Source: an uncultured Bacteroidales bacterium (GTDB lineage Bacteria > Bacteroidota > Bacteroidia > Bacteroidales > WCHB1-69). Taken from it: a stretch of 37,774 bases of DNA. Where the stretch lies: assembly GCA_946407715.1 (NCBI GenBank), contig CAMJPH010000014.1, positions 1-37,774 of the forward strand. Reading direction: 5' to 3'. This document shows positions 17,188 through 24,230 of this stretch, in pieces (the stretch's first letter is position 1; every line of letters starts with the position of its first letter). A model generated the notes under the pieces. That model searched no databases and had not been told where the DNA came from. It saw only the letters and a program-made list of their open reading frames with translations. A program made the translations under genes and the position numbers.

Positions 17188-17262
17188 TTAGTTGACAATC
17201 CTGATTTTGCACAAAATGAATATGCAAGCATATTCTCTACGGCATTTGCTCATCCGAACCCT

Positions 17263-18123
17263 CTACACCAGCGTCCGAATCAGCTGTTCTTCGTCACCAG
17301 GGAGCATATAGATCGGCGGAATCTCAATCATCGTGTAAGCTCCGAACCGTTGCTCTTCCTTCATGCGCACAGCCGCGCGTGCGACGGCCACCAGCACCTG
17401 ACCGGTGAGTGCCGGATTGTTGATGGTCATGTTGAACTCAAACCGCTGGTTGTGGGTGTCACCGCTCACGCCGGAACGCTCCAGATGCACGCCGTGGGCC
17501 ACGTTATTCAGCGCATCTACCGACGGAACAGGAATCACGTGAGTCTCATCGTGGGCGAAGTAGTCGTCCGCGAGCAGCAGTTTCTCCACGGTGGCGAAGT
17601 CGGTGCCATCTTCCAGTTCCACATAAACCATGCGGCGGTGGATGCCCGTGCCGAGCGGAATGGTCATAGAAAGCGCGTCCTTCACGCCGGGGATGGCCTT
17701 GGCGGCCACGGTATGACCCATGCTTCTGCCGGGACCGAAGTTGGTGTAGGTGATGCCTTTGGGCGCGATGGCTGTGAGCAGGGCGCGGACCATGGAGTCG
17801 GAACCGGGATCCCAACCGGCGGCAATAACACTCACCGCCTTGTTTGCCTGAGTCAGCGGGGTCAACTGCTTGCGAAGGTCGTAAATCTGCCCGTGGATAT
17901 CGAAACTATCGACCGTGCAGATGCCACGGCACAGCAGTTTCTCCGCAAAGGCGGGCACTTCGCGGGTAGGCGTACACAAAGCCGCCACATCCGCGTCTAT
18001 AGAATCCAAATTGTCGTTATGATGGTAAATGCCTACCAGTTGCATGTCCTCCGCGGCCATCACCGCCTGTTCCACGGCCTTTCCGATGTTGCCGTAACCA
18101 ATAATTGCGATGCGAGTCTTCAT
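17263..18123 (-). CDS. ddh: meso-Diaminopimelate D-dehydrogenase
   Basis: A 286-residue NADPH-dependent enzyme that makes meso-diaminopimelate directly from tetrahydrodipicolinate, for lysine and peptidoglycan. The Rossmann motif IGYGNIGKAV is at residues 8-17. Family segments include CTPTREVP, CTVDSFDIH, VIAAGWDPGSDSMVR, TNFGPGRSMGHTVAAKAI, GVSGDTHNQRFEFNMTINNP and the C-terminal MIEIPPIYMLPGD. Length matches the family. The -7 box at 18144-18152 lies 20 bases upstream. Confidence 0.95.
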   Translation of the reverse strand: MKTRIAIIGYGNIGKAVEQAVMAAEDMQLVGIYHHNDNLDSIDADVAALCTPTREVPAFAEKLLCRGICTVDSFDIHGQIYDLRKQLTPLTQANKAVSVIAAGWDPGSDSMVRALLTAIAPKGITYTNFGPGRSMGHTVAAKAIPGVKDALSMTIPLGTGIHRRMVYVELEDGTDFATVEKLLLADDYFAHDETHVIPVPSVDALNNVAHGVHLERSGVSGDTHNQRFEFNMTINNPALTGQVLVAVARAAVRMKEEQRFGAYTMIEIPPIYMLPGDEEQLIRTLV

Positions 18124-18143
18124 ATTTTTCCGTTTTTAAAGGC

Positions 18144-18152
18144 GCAAAAATA
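18144..18152 (-). promoter_or_regulatory. -7 box for ddh
   Basis: On the minus strand this reads TATTTTTGC, 20 bases before the ddh start codon. Confidence 0.5.
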
Positions 18153-18192
18153 CGAAATAATCAGAAAAATCATTCGAGAAAGTTTTTCTTAA

Positions 18193-18540
18193 CAAAAGTT
18201 TTCCTGTTGACCCTATATCTTTACGTTATAACTTTTAGTGATTTACGGCCTTAGAGTAAAAATTGGTGACTATATACTGGTTGACAGCCGCTTCCACGAT
18301 GCTGGACTCGAATAGAGCCCTCCCAATGCAATCACCCTCCGTATGTTTACACCAGTTCAAATTATTCCTACTCTTGCACGCATTCCTTGGATTTCTGGCA
18401 GGCAAAAGGTTGTTATGTCATAACGCCCACAATTAACACAAACACACTATCTGTCAACACGTTACAACTCTCATTCTATATAAAACGCTTTGCGAATTCA
18501 CCACACTGCATCGAATTTGGTGGTTTGCTGACTTTTTAAA
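18193..18540. other. Intergenic stretch without an identifiable gene
   Basis: About 350 bases between the ddh promoter and the tRNA terminator. A minus-strand frame of roughly 60 codons ends at 18235-18237 but has no ATG and no motif I recognise, so it could be a decayed gene end. No repeat or promoter of note is visible. Confidence 0.4.
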
Positions 18541-18569
18541 ACACACAGGGACACGAATATCGCGTCCCT
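18541..18569 (-). terminator. Rho-independent terminator of the tRNA pair
   Basis: On the minus strand AGGGACGCG pairs with CGTGTCCCT (one G-U) around ATATT, spanning 18569-18547. It is followed by GTGTGTTTT. It lies 7 bases beyond the tRNA-Gly end. Confidence 0.6.
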
Positions 18570-18575
18570 ACAGAG

Positions 18576-18648
18576 AGCGGAAAACGAGACTCGAACTCGC
18601 GACCCCAACCTTGGCAAGGTTGTGCTCTACCAACTGAGCTACTTCCGC
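18576..18648 (-). tRNA. tRNA-Gly (GCC)
   Basis: The minus strand gives a full 73-base cloverleaf. The acceptor is GCGGAAG/TTTCCGC with one G-U, followed by discriminator U. The D arm is GCTCAGTTGGTAGAGC. The anticodon stem is CAACC/GGTTG around TTGCCAA (anticodon GCC). The T arm is CGAGTTCGAGTCTCG. No CCA is encoded. It lies 6 bases after tRNA-Leu in the same transcript. Confidence 0.95.
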
Positions 18649-18654
18649 ATTCGG

Positions 18655-18738
18655 TACCGAAGGTGGGACTTGAACCCACACGCTTGCAATAAGCAAGGGA
18701 TTTTAAGTCCCTCGTGTCTACCATTCCACCACTTCGGC
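18655..18738 (-). tRNA. tRNA-Leu (UAA)
   Basis: An 84-base minus-strand tRNA with a long variable arm. The acceptor is GCCGAAG/CTTCGGT, the anticodon stem AGGGA/TCCCT encloses CTTAAAA (anticodon UAA), and the T arm contains GGGTTCAAGTCCC. The variable arm (TGCTTATTGCAAGCG) is typical of leucine tRNAs. It shares a transcript with tRNA-Gly. Confidence 0.95.
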
Positions 18739-18779
18739 ATTACGCCATCCAATGAACTTGTCATTGCAAAAATGACGGT

Positions 18780-18788
18780 GCAAAAATA
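18780..18788 (-). promoter_or_regulatory. -7 box for the tRNA pair
   Basis: On the minus strand this reads TATTTTTGC, 41 bases before the 5' end of tRNA-Leu, in the gap after the RsmI-like gene. Confidence 0.5.
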
Positions 18789-18831
18789 CACTTTTTTTGT
18801 TATTCCCGCTATTCTTTCTTAAAATTTTTAT

Positions 18832-19572
18832 CTACCTATTAATCAGATAAATACAAGGAACCTTCCCCAATTGGTTCTCCTCCTTCTCAAAATATTTCCG
18901 CCATTTTGACACCGATTGTGTCTTCAACAACGCATTCTCGCCAGTCAGGTTCGCAGCGATGCATATCCGCGTGGCCGGTTGCAAAACATGGCAGATCGAC
19001 GCCGTCATCCGGTTGTTGCGATAGGGCGTCTCGATGAACATCTGCGTCTGACCCGTTTTCACCGCCACCGCCTCAAGCTCCTTCAGCCGCTTCTCTCGGT
19101 CATACTGCTCCGACGGCAGATATCCATGAAACACGAAACTCTGTCCGTTCATGCCGCTGCCCATCAGCGCGAGGATCAGCGAACTGGGCCCGATCAGCGG
19201 AACCACCTCAATTCCCAACTGATGCGCCTTCTCCACCGCCTTGTGCCCTGGATCGGCCACACACGGCACACCCGCTTCAGACATCACCGCCACGTTCTTG
19301 CCTTCCAAACAAGGTTGCAGGAAATCGTTGATCTCCACCCCCTGCGTATGCTCGTTCAATTCGAAAAAGGTCAGCTCGTCGATGGGTTTCTTGATGCCCG
19401 CGTACCGCAGGAAACGCCGCGCCGTCCGCACCGCTTCCACGATGTAGTAGTCCGTTTCATTGATGATATCCGCGTTCACCATCGGGAAGAGGTTCCCGAA
19501 CGCGCCCTCCGCGATGGGAGTGGGGATAAGGTATAGCTTGCCGATTTTTTCCATTTTGGTTGTATTTAACAT
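18832..19572 (-). CDS. RsmI-like SAM-dependent (tetrapyrrole-type) methyltransferase
   Basis: A 246-residue protein of the TP-methylase fold. Evidence is GKLYLIPTPIAEG near the N-terminus, YYIVEAVRTARRFLRYAGI, NVAVMSEAGVPCVADPG in the SAM-binding region, and VPLIGPSSLILALMGSGMNG followed by FHGYLPSE. The related RsmI methylates the ribose of C1402 in 16S rRNA, but is usually about 280 residues. This shorter form lacks its C-terminal extension and may be a paralogue with another substrate. ATG 19554 (MEKIGK) is an equally good start and gives 240 residues. It lies upstream of the tRNA pair. Confidence 0.8.
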   Translation of the reverse strand: MLNTTKMEKIGKLYLIPTPIAEGAFGNLFPMVNADIINETDYYIVEAVRTARRFLRYAGIKKPIDELTFFELNEHTQGVEINDFLQPCLEGKNVAVMSEAGVPCVADPGHKAVEKAHQLGIEVVPLIGPSSLILALMGSGMNGQSFVFHGYLPSEQYDREKRLKELEAVAVKTGQTQMFIETPYRNNRMTASICHVLQPATRICIAANLTGENALLKTQSVSKWRKYFEKEENQLGKVPCIYLINR

Positions 19573-19582
19573 GAATGAATTA

Positions 19583-19610
19583 AGACGTATGACGGGAGAC
19601 GTATGACGTT
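19583..19610 (+). repeat. Four degenerate 7-base repeats (left of the four-helix-bundle gene)
   Basis: Heptads AGACGTA-TGACGGG-AGACGTA-TGACGTT run without gaps. The motif is the reverse complement of the array at 20166-20214 on the other side of the gene, so the two arrays form an inverted pair around it. Confidence 0.6.
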
Positions 19611-19615
19611 GGGGG

Positions 19616-20035
19616 TTACGAGAAAACGGGAGTTTTGGGTATCATTGAGCTTTTATTGGAGGTACTTGATGATATAAGTTTGAATTTTTGATATCTCAAT
19701 CCATTAAGGAGTTTGAGAACTGTCTCTATTCTTTCATTACACTGATTCAGTTGTTCTTCTGTAATATATTTCAAATCGTATGCCAAAACTATTTGACAAT
19801 ACACTTCCATCAGAGAACCAATGGCAATTTCTATAAAATGAACCTGCTCTTTAGCTGAATATCTGGCATTGCCCTCTGCGATGTTAGACGAAACAGAAAC
19901 TACAGCTCGCCTCAGCTGGTCCCCTAAACCATACTTTTCATAATGAGGAAATGCTGATTGGATCTGATAAACATAGAACACAAGTTCTCTGGATTTCTTC
20001 CAAACTTCTAGATTTTCAAAGGAATAAGTTTTCAT
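19616..20035 (-). CDS. Four-helix-bundle protein (S23/IVP family)
   Basis: I chose ATG 20035 as the start (MKTYSFENLEVWKKSRELVF), the standard opening of this family, 34 bases after the -7 box at 20069-20077. The 139-residue protein has the hallmark ENLEVWKKSRELV, DQLRRAVVSVSSNIAEGNAR and FIEIAIGSLMEV segments. Relatives are encoded within 23S rRNA intervening sequences or as free genes near repeats. Some act as accessory proteins in diversity-generating retroelements. No reverse transcriptase or template repeat is present here, so the role is unknown. The C-terminal tail (KLISSSTSNKSSM) is unconserved. Confidence 0.8.
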   Translation of the reverse strand: MKTYSFENLEVWKKSRELVFYVYQIQSAFPHYEKYGLGDQLRRAVVSVSSNIAEGNARYSAKEQVHFIEIAIGSLMEVYCQIVLAYDLKYITEEQLNQCNERIETVLKLLNGLRYQKFKLISSSTSNKSSMIPKTPVFS

Positions 20036-20068
20036 AAGTTTTAACATTTTGTTAATAATTATTTCTGC

Positions 20069-20077
20069 AAAAATAAA
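20069..20077 (-). promoter_or_regulatory. -7 box for the four-helix-bundle gene
   Basis: On the minus strand this reads TATTTTTGC, 33 bases before ATG 20035. This supports that start over the longer frame. Confidence 0.5.
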
Positions 20078-20165
20078 TATTTTTGGATCATGCACACACC
20101 TCTAATAAAATAAATATCAACACCCCACGCTTAACAACTAAGGCCTCATCCCAAACTTCACATCT

Positions 20166-20214
20166 CTCGTCTTACGTCTCATCTCTTACGTCTTACGTCT
20201 TACGTCTCATGTCT
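20166..20214 (+). repeat. Seven tandem degenerate heptads (right of the four-helix-bundle gene)
   Basis: Seven contiguous 7-base units: CTCGTCT, TACGTCT, CATCTCT, TACGTCT three times, then CATGTCT. The array runs into the guanine deaminase stop codon. It is inverted relative to 19583-19610. Confidence 0.7.
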
Positions 20215-20683
20215 AATACTCGACCCGTCCCTCAAACTCCTTCCATCGTTTAAACGTCATGGCGGCGAGTTCCGCGTCGTGCTGCTCAGTGGGAATGGAG
20301 CACTCCGCATGGGGTTTGCCAATCTCCTCATAGATAAAAGTGTCGTCGAAGCCGGCGTCAGCAGCAACTTCGCAAGAAGCGCCATAGTAGATACGGTCGG
20401 GACGCGCCCAATAAATCGCCCCGAAGCACATCGGACAGGGTTCGCTGCTGGCGTAGAGCTCGCAACCGGTAAGCTGGAATGTTCCGAGGTTTCGGCATGC
20501 GTCGCGGATGGCCTGCACCTCCGCATGCGCCGTGGGGTCGTTGTGTACCGTCACCATATTGCGGCCGCGCCCCACAATCTCGCCGTCCTTCACCACCACC
20601 GCCCCGAACGGACCGCCCGAACTTGTCTCAAAACACTCGTTAGCCAAACGGATGGCTTCTTTCATGAAATCAGGATTGTACAT
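20213..20683 (-). CDS. guaD: Guanine deaminase (cytidine-deaminase-fold)
   Basis: A 156-residue zinc hydrolase converting guanine to xanthine. It shows GGPFGAVVVKDGEIVGRG, the zinc and proton-shuttle motif HAEVQAI, and PCPMCFGAIYWARPDRIYYG. The C-terminal FIYEEI and later CSIPTEQHDA match the B. subtilis GuaD type, which has the same length. A tRNA adenosine deaminase is the alternative, but the C-terminus favours GuaD. It is monocistronic, with a -7 box at 20705-20713. Confidence 0.85.
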   Translation of the reverse strand: MYNPDFMKEAIRLANECFETSSGGPFGAVVVKDGEIVGRGRNMVTVHNDPTAHAEVQAIRDACRNLGTFQLTGCELYASSEPCPMCFGAIYWARPDRIYYGASCEVAADAGFDDTFIYEEIGKPHAECSIPTEQHDAELAAMTFKRWKEFEGRVEY

Positions 20684-20704
20684 TTTCGTTTGTTTTTTTC
20701 GGGC

Positions 20705-20713
20705 GCAAAAGTA
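20705..20713 (-). promoter_or_regulatory. -7 box for guanine deaminase
   Basis: On the minus strand this reads TACTTTTGC, 21 bases before the start codon. Confidence 0.5.
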
Positions 20714-20761
20714 GTATTTTTTTTAGTGAACAGTGAGTGGTAAACAGTGATTTGAAAAAAA

Positions 20762-20818
20762 TGTAAACCGAAAGTCGTAAGCCGCAAATCGAAAATCGAA
20801 AACCGTAAACCGAAAAAT
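20762..20818 (+). repeat. Eight degenerate heptads before the cytidylate-kinase-like gene
   Basis: Consecutive units are TGTAAAC, CGAAAGT, CGTAAGC, CGCAAAT, CGAAAAT, CGAAAAC, CGTAAAC and an 8-base CGAAAAAT. The array runs straight into the promoter box at 20821. The consensus is CGWAARY. Confidence 0.7.
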
Positions 20819-20820
20819 CG

Positions 20821-20829
20821 TACTTTTGC
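20821..20829 (+). promoter_or_regulatory. -7 box for the cytidylate-kinase-like gene
   Basis: TACTTTTGC, 31 bases before the start. The heptad array occupies the position where a -33 element would lie. Confidence 0.5.
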
Positions 20830-20860
20830 GGTCTCAATTTCGAAGCAAAAAACAAACGAT

Positions 20861-21493
20861 ATGGAACCCCAAAAATTCGTCATCACCATCAACCGCGAGA
20901 GCGGTTCCGGCGGCAAGGAGATCGCCACCAAGCTAGGCGAACTGCTCGGTGTGAAAGTCTATGGCAAGGAGATTCTCGCCTCCATCCTCGAAAAGTACAA
21001 TCTCACCCACGAAGACGTCGAGAAAATCAAGGCGACGAAACCGGGATGGTGGGCGGATTTCTGCCGATTCTACAAACAGTTCGGCACCACGGCCGCCATC
21101 GCCTACGAATCCTTCGAAGTCGATTCAAGACAACTTTATTATGAGGAGGCAAAGATCCTGAAAGAGCTCGCCGAACAAGAATCCTGCATCATCGTGGGAC
21201 GCACTGGCTTCCACATCTTCAAAGACAACCCCGACGCCATGCGGCTGCTCCTCATCGCAAAACCCGAATACCGCGTGAAGCGGATAATGGAGAAGCAAAG
21301 CGTGGACGAGGCAGAGGCCCGCGAAATCATGGAGCGCACCGACAAGGCTCGTGAAAACTACACAAAGTCCTTCGCCGGAACTTCCCGCTATGACGCCCGC
21401 AACTACGATATGGTCCTCAACGTGTCGGGACTCTCCACCGACCAGGTAGCGCAGTTCCTCGCAGAGAACGTGCGACGAAAATACCCGCTATAA
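20861..21493 (+). CDS. Cytidylate kinase-like family protein
   Basis: A 210-residue P-loop kinase of the cytidylate-kinase-like family. INRESGSGGKEIATKLGELL gives the P-loop, followed by VYGKEILASILEKYNL. SCIIVGRTGFHIFKDNP and LLLIAKPEYRVKRIM are the Walker B and lid-like regions, and RYDARNYDMVLNVSGLS is the conserved C-terminal motif. Members are common in Bacteroidota and gut Firmicutes, and the substrate is not established. It is flanked by inverted heptad arrays and transcribed alone. Confidence 0.85.
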   Translation: MEPQKFVITINRESGSGGKEIATKLGELLGVKVYGKEILASILEKYNLTHEDVEKIKATKPGWWADFCRFYKQFGTTAAIAYESFEVDSRQLYYEEAKILKELAEQESCIIVGRTGFHIFKDNPDAMRLLLIAKPEYRVKRIMEKQSVDEAEAREIMERTDKARENYTKSFAGTSRYDARNYDMVLNVSGLSTDQVAQFLAENVRRKYPL

Positions 21494-21538
21494 CGATTTA
21501 CGGTTTTCGGTTTACGGTTTACGGCAAATCGTAAATCG
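21494..21538 (+). repeat. Heptad array after the cytidylate-kinase-like gene
   Basis: Units CGATTTA, CGGTTTT, CGGTTTA, CGGTTTA, an 8-base CGGCAAAT and CGTAAAT begin right at the stop codon. They are mainly the reverse complement of the array at 20762-20818. The first nine bases, CGATTTACG, also pair with CGTAAATCG at 21530-21538, so the array can fold as a hairpin and might terminate transcription. Confidence 0.65.
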
Positions 21539-21549
21539 GCATTGGGACC

Positions 21550-21590
21550 AATTCGGACCGCCACCCTTTGTCCGAATTTTATAATTTTGC
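21550..21590 (+). promoter_or_regulatory. Promoter region with an inverted repeat before the HTH-like hypothetical
   Basis: The -7 box TAATTTTGC is at 21582-21590, 18 bases before the start. AATTCGGAC at 21550-21558 is inverted as GTCCGAATT at 21570-21578, placing a 9-base operator-like palindrome just upstream of the box. AATTCGGACC also occurs twice in tandem at 24091-24110. Confidence 0.45.
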
Positions 21591-21608
21591 GCGTCTAAAA
21601 TTTCCTTT

Positions 21609-22178
21609 ATGAAACCCAACGAAACCGAAATCCTGCAACTTCGCGAAATGGTAGAGGAGTCCGTGTCGCGCAAGATGAAAACCCCGGCCGACTTCCAGTT
21701 CCTGACCGGCGTGATCCAAGAACGCTGCAAAGAAACGCTCGGCGTGACCACCCTCAAACGTATCTGGGGTTATGTGGAGGGCTATGACACCACCCGCTAC
21801 TCCACCCTATCCGTTCTCGCCCGTTGCGTGGGTTTCCGCGACTGGGAGGACTTCCTAACCAACCACAACCGCACAGGCGAATCCTCGAACCTGGTGCTCG
21901 GCCGCGCCCTGCATTCCGAAGATATCCCGCAGGAAGGCCTCGTGCGCATCACATGGTCGCCAGACCGCCGCGTGCTGCTGCGCCATCTCGGCGAAGGGAG
22001 TTTCATGGTGATGGAAAGCGAGAACTCCAAGCTCAAACCCGGCGACTCCTTCTCCTGTTCCTGTTTCGTCATCGGGGAGCCGCTCTACCTCGACAATTTC
22101 GTACACGGCAGCAACGCCCCGACGCTGTTCGTGGTCGGCAACAAGGGCGGGCTGACGGAAGTGTCGATGATGCGATGA
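21609..22178 (+). CDS. Hypothetical protein with helix-turn-helix-like N-terminus
   Basis: A 189-residue protein I cannot name. The N-terminal half, with FLTGVIQERCKETLGVTTLKRIWGYVEGYDTTRYSTLSVLARCVGF given here only as landmarks, resembles Bacteroidota proteins with an XRE-like fold: a TTLKRIWGY recognition-helix segment and a STLSVLARCVGFRDWEDF helix. The C-terminal half (about 105-189) is beta-rich (GLVRITWSPDRRVLLRHLGE, then LKPGDSFSCSCFVIGEPLYL) and may bind a small ligand. It is likely a regulator. No operon partner is visible. Confidence 0.55.
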   Translation: MKPNETEILQLREMVEESVSRKMKTPADFQFLTGVIQERCKETLGVTTLKRIWGYVEGYDTTRYSTLSVLARCVGFRDWEDFLTNHNRTGESSNLVLGRALHSEDIPQEGLVRITWSPDRRVLLRHLGEGSFMVMESENSKLKPGDSFSCSCFVIGEPLYLDNFVHGSNAPTLFVVGNKGGLTEVSMMR

Positions 22179-22212
22179 AAGAACGATAAATGGAGCTCTT
22201 GCGAGTCCCAGT

Positions 22213-22313
22213 TTCCGTTTGGCCGGTCAAGGTCGGATTTGAGCCGCAAGCGAAAGCAATAACACACGAAGCAGGCGGTGGCTCGGGAGAACAGGATGGC
22301 AAAACGGAATCCC
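22213..22313 (+). repeat. Left copies of the repeats flanking the Rpn nuclease gene
   Basis: TTCCGTTTGGCCGGTCAAGG at 22213-22232 recurs exactly at 23661-23680. A 37-base block at 22277-22313, GGTGGCTCGGGAGA...CAAAACGGAATCCC, recurs at 23969-24005 with one mismatch. Both are in the same orientation on each side of the nuclease gene. Confidence 0.75.
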
Positions 22314-22333
22314 GAACCCGCCAAGGCTGGCCC

Positions 22334-22358
22334 TGACAGAATTGTCAAGCTTCTGTCA
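22334..22358. terminator. Hairpin overlapping the Rpn gene stop codon
   Basis: TGACAGAA at 22334-22341 pairs with TTCTGTCA at 22351-22358, an 8-base perfect stem with a 9-base loop. There is no U-run on either strand, so this is a weak terminator candidate. Confidence 0.3.
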
Positions 22359-23345
22359 ATCAGTATGAGAAACCAAAGCGCAGACCTCCTCCTCTGCCAA
22401 CCCGGTGATTTCCGCCACGAGGTCTGGGGCGAAATCCTTGGCGAGCATCTTGAGGGCGAGCTGGCGTGTCCTTTCCTCACGTCCTTCTTCACGCCCTTCC
22501 TCTCTTCCCACTTCGCGTTCGCACATCATCGACTCCCGTACATCATCGTACTCCAACACACTCGTCACGTATTCTTTCTTTTCCATTTCATTAAGGTTTG
22601 ATATTCGGCACTCTTCGTAAAATCGTTGATAAACCGGATCCATCCTTCGAACTTCTTCCTCGCTGATGTCCGCTACATGGGTGAGCATGTAGAGCCAACG
22701 GTTCTTCTCATCGGTCAGATCCAGCGTTTCCAACTGCGCGGCAAATTTACACAATTCTACAAAACACCAAACATTTTCTTTAGAAAATATTTCGTTGTCG
22801 TCATCTTTGGGATAAACTTTCCAAAGGAACCTGTTTTTGCCCTTGAATTCGGGCATGTCTTTCTCCATGAAACTTATGGAGAACACTTTCGGCACAGTCG
22901 CATACACCATGTCACCGATTTTCACGCCGCTGATTGTGGAGTGGCTGTGATATGCCCGCAGCCGTCTGACAAAAAACATCTGCCGCTCACGTTGCATCTC
23001 TATGATGATATGGTCGCTGTTCTGCGTTTTACAGTGGATGTCCAGGCGAACCTTCTTCTTCCCCGGCAGCAGTCCGACCTGCTCTGACGAGATGAAAGTG
23101 ATGTCGGTGATCACGCCCGTGTCGTCACTCATGAAAGTGTTGAGGAGATGAATGGTGATGTCCTTGGTCCGCTCCATGCCGAGCAACCGTTTGAAACCGA
23201 AATCGGAGAGCGGGTCTATAAATACGAGTCCTCGCTCTGTGATGATTGTGTCCACCTGCTCGGGAGTCAGGTCAATCCGTCTGTTGTTCACCATGTTTAC
23301 CAAGGATTCAGTCTTGGACTTTCTTTTTGTTTTCTTTTTTGTCAT
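22356..23345 (-). CDS. Rpn-family / PD-(D/E)XK nuclease transposase-like protein
   Basis: A 329-residue protein of the Rpn/YhgA (PD-(D/E)XK nuclease family transposase) group. FIDPLSDFGFKRLLG gives Asp48, VRLDIHCKTQNSDHIIIEMQ gives Asp102 and the ExQ motif Glu116-Gln118, and RRLRAYHSHSTISG follows. The C-terminus has the typical repeated acidic-basic run (GREEGREEGREE) and a small helical domain. Rpn proteins promote RecA-independent recombination and cleave DNA. Some are regulated by internal small forms. The best promoter in the window (23472-23502) lies about 125 bases upstream. Direct repeats flank the gene, suggesting mobility or repeat spreading. Confidence 0.85.
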   Translation of the reverse strand: MTKKKTKRKSKTESLVNMVNNRRIDLTPEQVDTIITERGLVFIDPLSDFGFKRLLGMERTKDITIHLLNTFMSDDTGVITDITFISSEQVGLLPGKKKVRLDIHCKTQNSDHIIIEMQRERQMFFVRRLRAYHSHSTISGVKIGDMVYATVPKVFSISFMEKDMPEFKGKNRFLWKVYPKDDDNEIFSKENVWCFVELCKFAAQLETLDLTDEKNRWLYMLTHVADISEEEVRRMDPVYQRFYEECRISNLNEMEKKEYVTSVLEYDDVRESMMCEREVGREEGREEGREERTRQLALKMLAKDFAPDLVAEITGLAEEEVCALVSHTD

Positions 23346-23471
23346 TGTTTTTTTGTTTTGGTTTGTTGTTTTGTTCGTTCCGGTCGGATGGTTGTCCGTT
23401 GAGACGTTCTAAGGCACGTGCCTGCAACAGCGACACAATATGCTCCTCTCGGTCAACCGCATTTCCGATGA

Positions 23472-23502
23472 CAAAGATACAACAAAACCTCCCGTTTGTC
23501 AA
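23472..23502 (-). promoter_or_regulatory. Promoter of the Rpn-family gene
   Basis: On the minus strand TTG at 23502-23500 is followed after 20 bases by TATCTTTG at 23479-23472. This is a close match to the Bacteroidota -33/-7 promoter, and predicts a leader of about 120 bases. Confidence 0.65.
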
Positions 23503-23660
23503 GGGTTTTGCGTAAATTTTTTCTTGCTCGGTATCAGTTGTTTACAAATATGACGTTAACCATTAGTTTTGTGATTGTAAATTTTTAAACCGTAATTTCG
23601 CAGGAAATTGGACGATGAAGCGATGAAGCGACGATGACAGGAGTCCTTGCGGGGCGGAGG

Positions 23661-24005
23661 TTCCGTTTGGCCGGTCAAGGCGTCGCTTTAACGTTATGCA
23701 ATGGGATTCGGAAATGCGTGTTGTTTCCGGTTCGGGAGCGAGGCCAAACGGAATGGTGCATTTGCTGAACGTTTCCGATTGTCCTTGCGGGTAGTGCGTT
23801 GATCGTTAGTGTGGCACTGGCGGGTTATCCGTATTTCGGCAACCACAGCGCTGGCGGGAAACGGGTTGTCGTTGCCCACCACCCTTGCGGGCAACCAATG
23901 CACCATTCCGTTTTGCCGGAAATGGGTGGCGGTGTGTTGCGAAGATGGTCGTCATCGTCAAAGCAAGTGGTGGCTCGGGAGAGCAGGATGGCAAAACGGA
24001 ATCCC
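23661..24005 (+). repeat. Repeat-rich non-coding block, right of the Rpn gene
   Basis: It holds the right copies of the 20-base (23661-23680) and 37-base (23969-24005) repeats. It also holds a 12-base inverted pair CGGAATGGTGCA at 23749-23760 and its reverse complement at 23899-23910, extended to 15 bases on the inner gene-like side (AAACGGAATGGTGCA). Short motifs such as CTTGCGGG and ACTGGCGGG recur. It is GC-rich, and its short frames do not resemble proteins. The same CGGAATGGTGCA pair recurs near 36639-36772. Confidence 0.65.
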
Positions 24006-24090
24006 CGTCTCGCCAGAGTGCGCACTGGCGGGATAGCCCCCTCTTCCGTCCCCCCTGCCCTCGCGGGAGCAACCATTAACAGCCGACCCT

Positions 24091-24110
24091 AATTCGGACC
24101 AATTCGGACC
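24091..24110 (+). repeat. Two tandem copies of AATTCGGACC
   Basis: An exact 10-base tandem duplication located 24 bases before the TATTTTTGC box at 24134. The same 10-mer is found before the promoter at 21582. A regulatory site is possible. Confidence 0.4.
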
Positions 24111-24133
24111 AAACATCCAATCCATCAAGTTGT

Positions 24134-24175
24134 TATTTTTGCGGCGTGAAATTACATGCAACGGATTTCACGCCG
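24134..24175 (+). promoter_or_regulatory. -7 box overlapping a perfect 11-base-stem hairpin
   Basis: TATTTTTGC is at 24134-24142. CGGCGTGAAAT at 24142-24152 pairs exactly with ATTTCACGCCG at 24165-24175 around a 12-base loop, followed by TTCTTTG. A transcript starting here would end or fold almost at once, so this may be an operator or a short attenuated RNA. Confidence 0.4.
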
Positions 24176-24220
24176 TTCTTTGAAAAAAAACACAATTCAC
24201 GCTTGTGTATGATTTTTTTA

Positions 24221-24229
24221 TATTTTTGC
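24221..24229 (+). promoter_or_regulatory. -7 box for the structured RNA and small-protein cluster
   Basis: TATTTTTGC, with a TTG at 24203-24205 that is somewhat close for a -33 element. It is followed by a structured region rather than a start codon. The first gene begins 267 bases downstream. Confidence 0.5.
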
Positions 24230-24230
24230 A

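Noticed and set aside
18235..18420. A minus-strand frame of about 60 codons in the gap after ddh
   Set aside because: It has no ATG, no motif and no promoter box. It may be a decayed gene end, but I cannot support a gene.
20166..20214. Tandem heptads as a CRISPR array
   Set aside because: The units are 7 bases without unique spacers, and no Cas genes are in the window.
23591..24080. Several short overlapping frames in the repeat-rich block as genes
   Set aside because: They follow the repeats on both strands, are rich in Pro, Arg and Ser, and show no protein-like pattern or start context.
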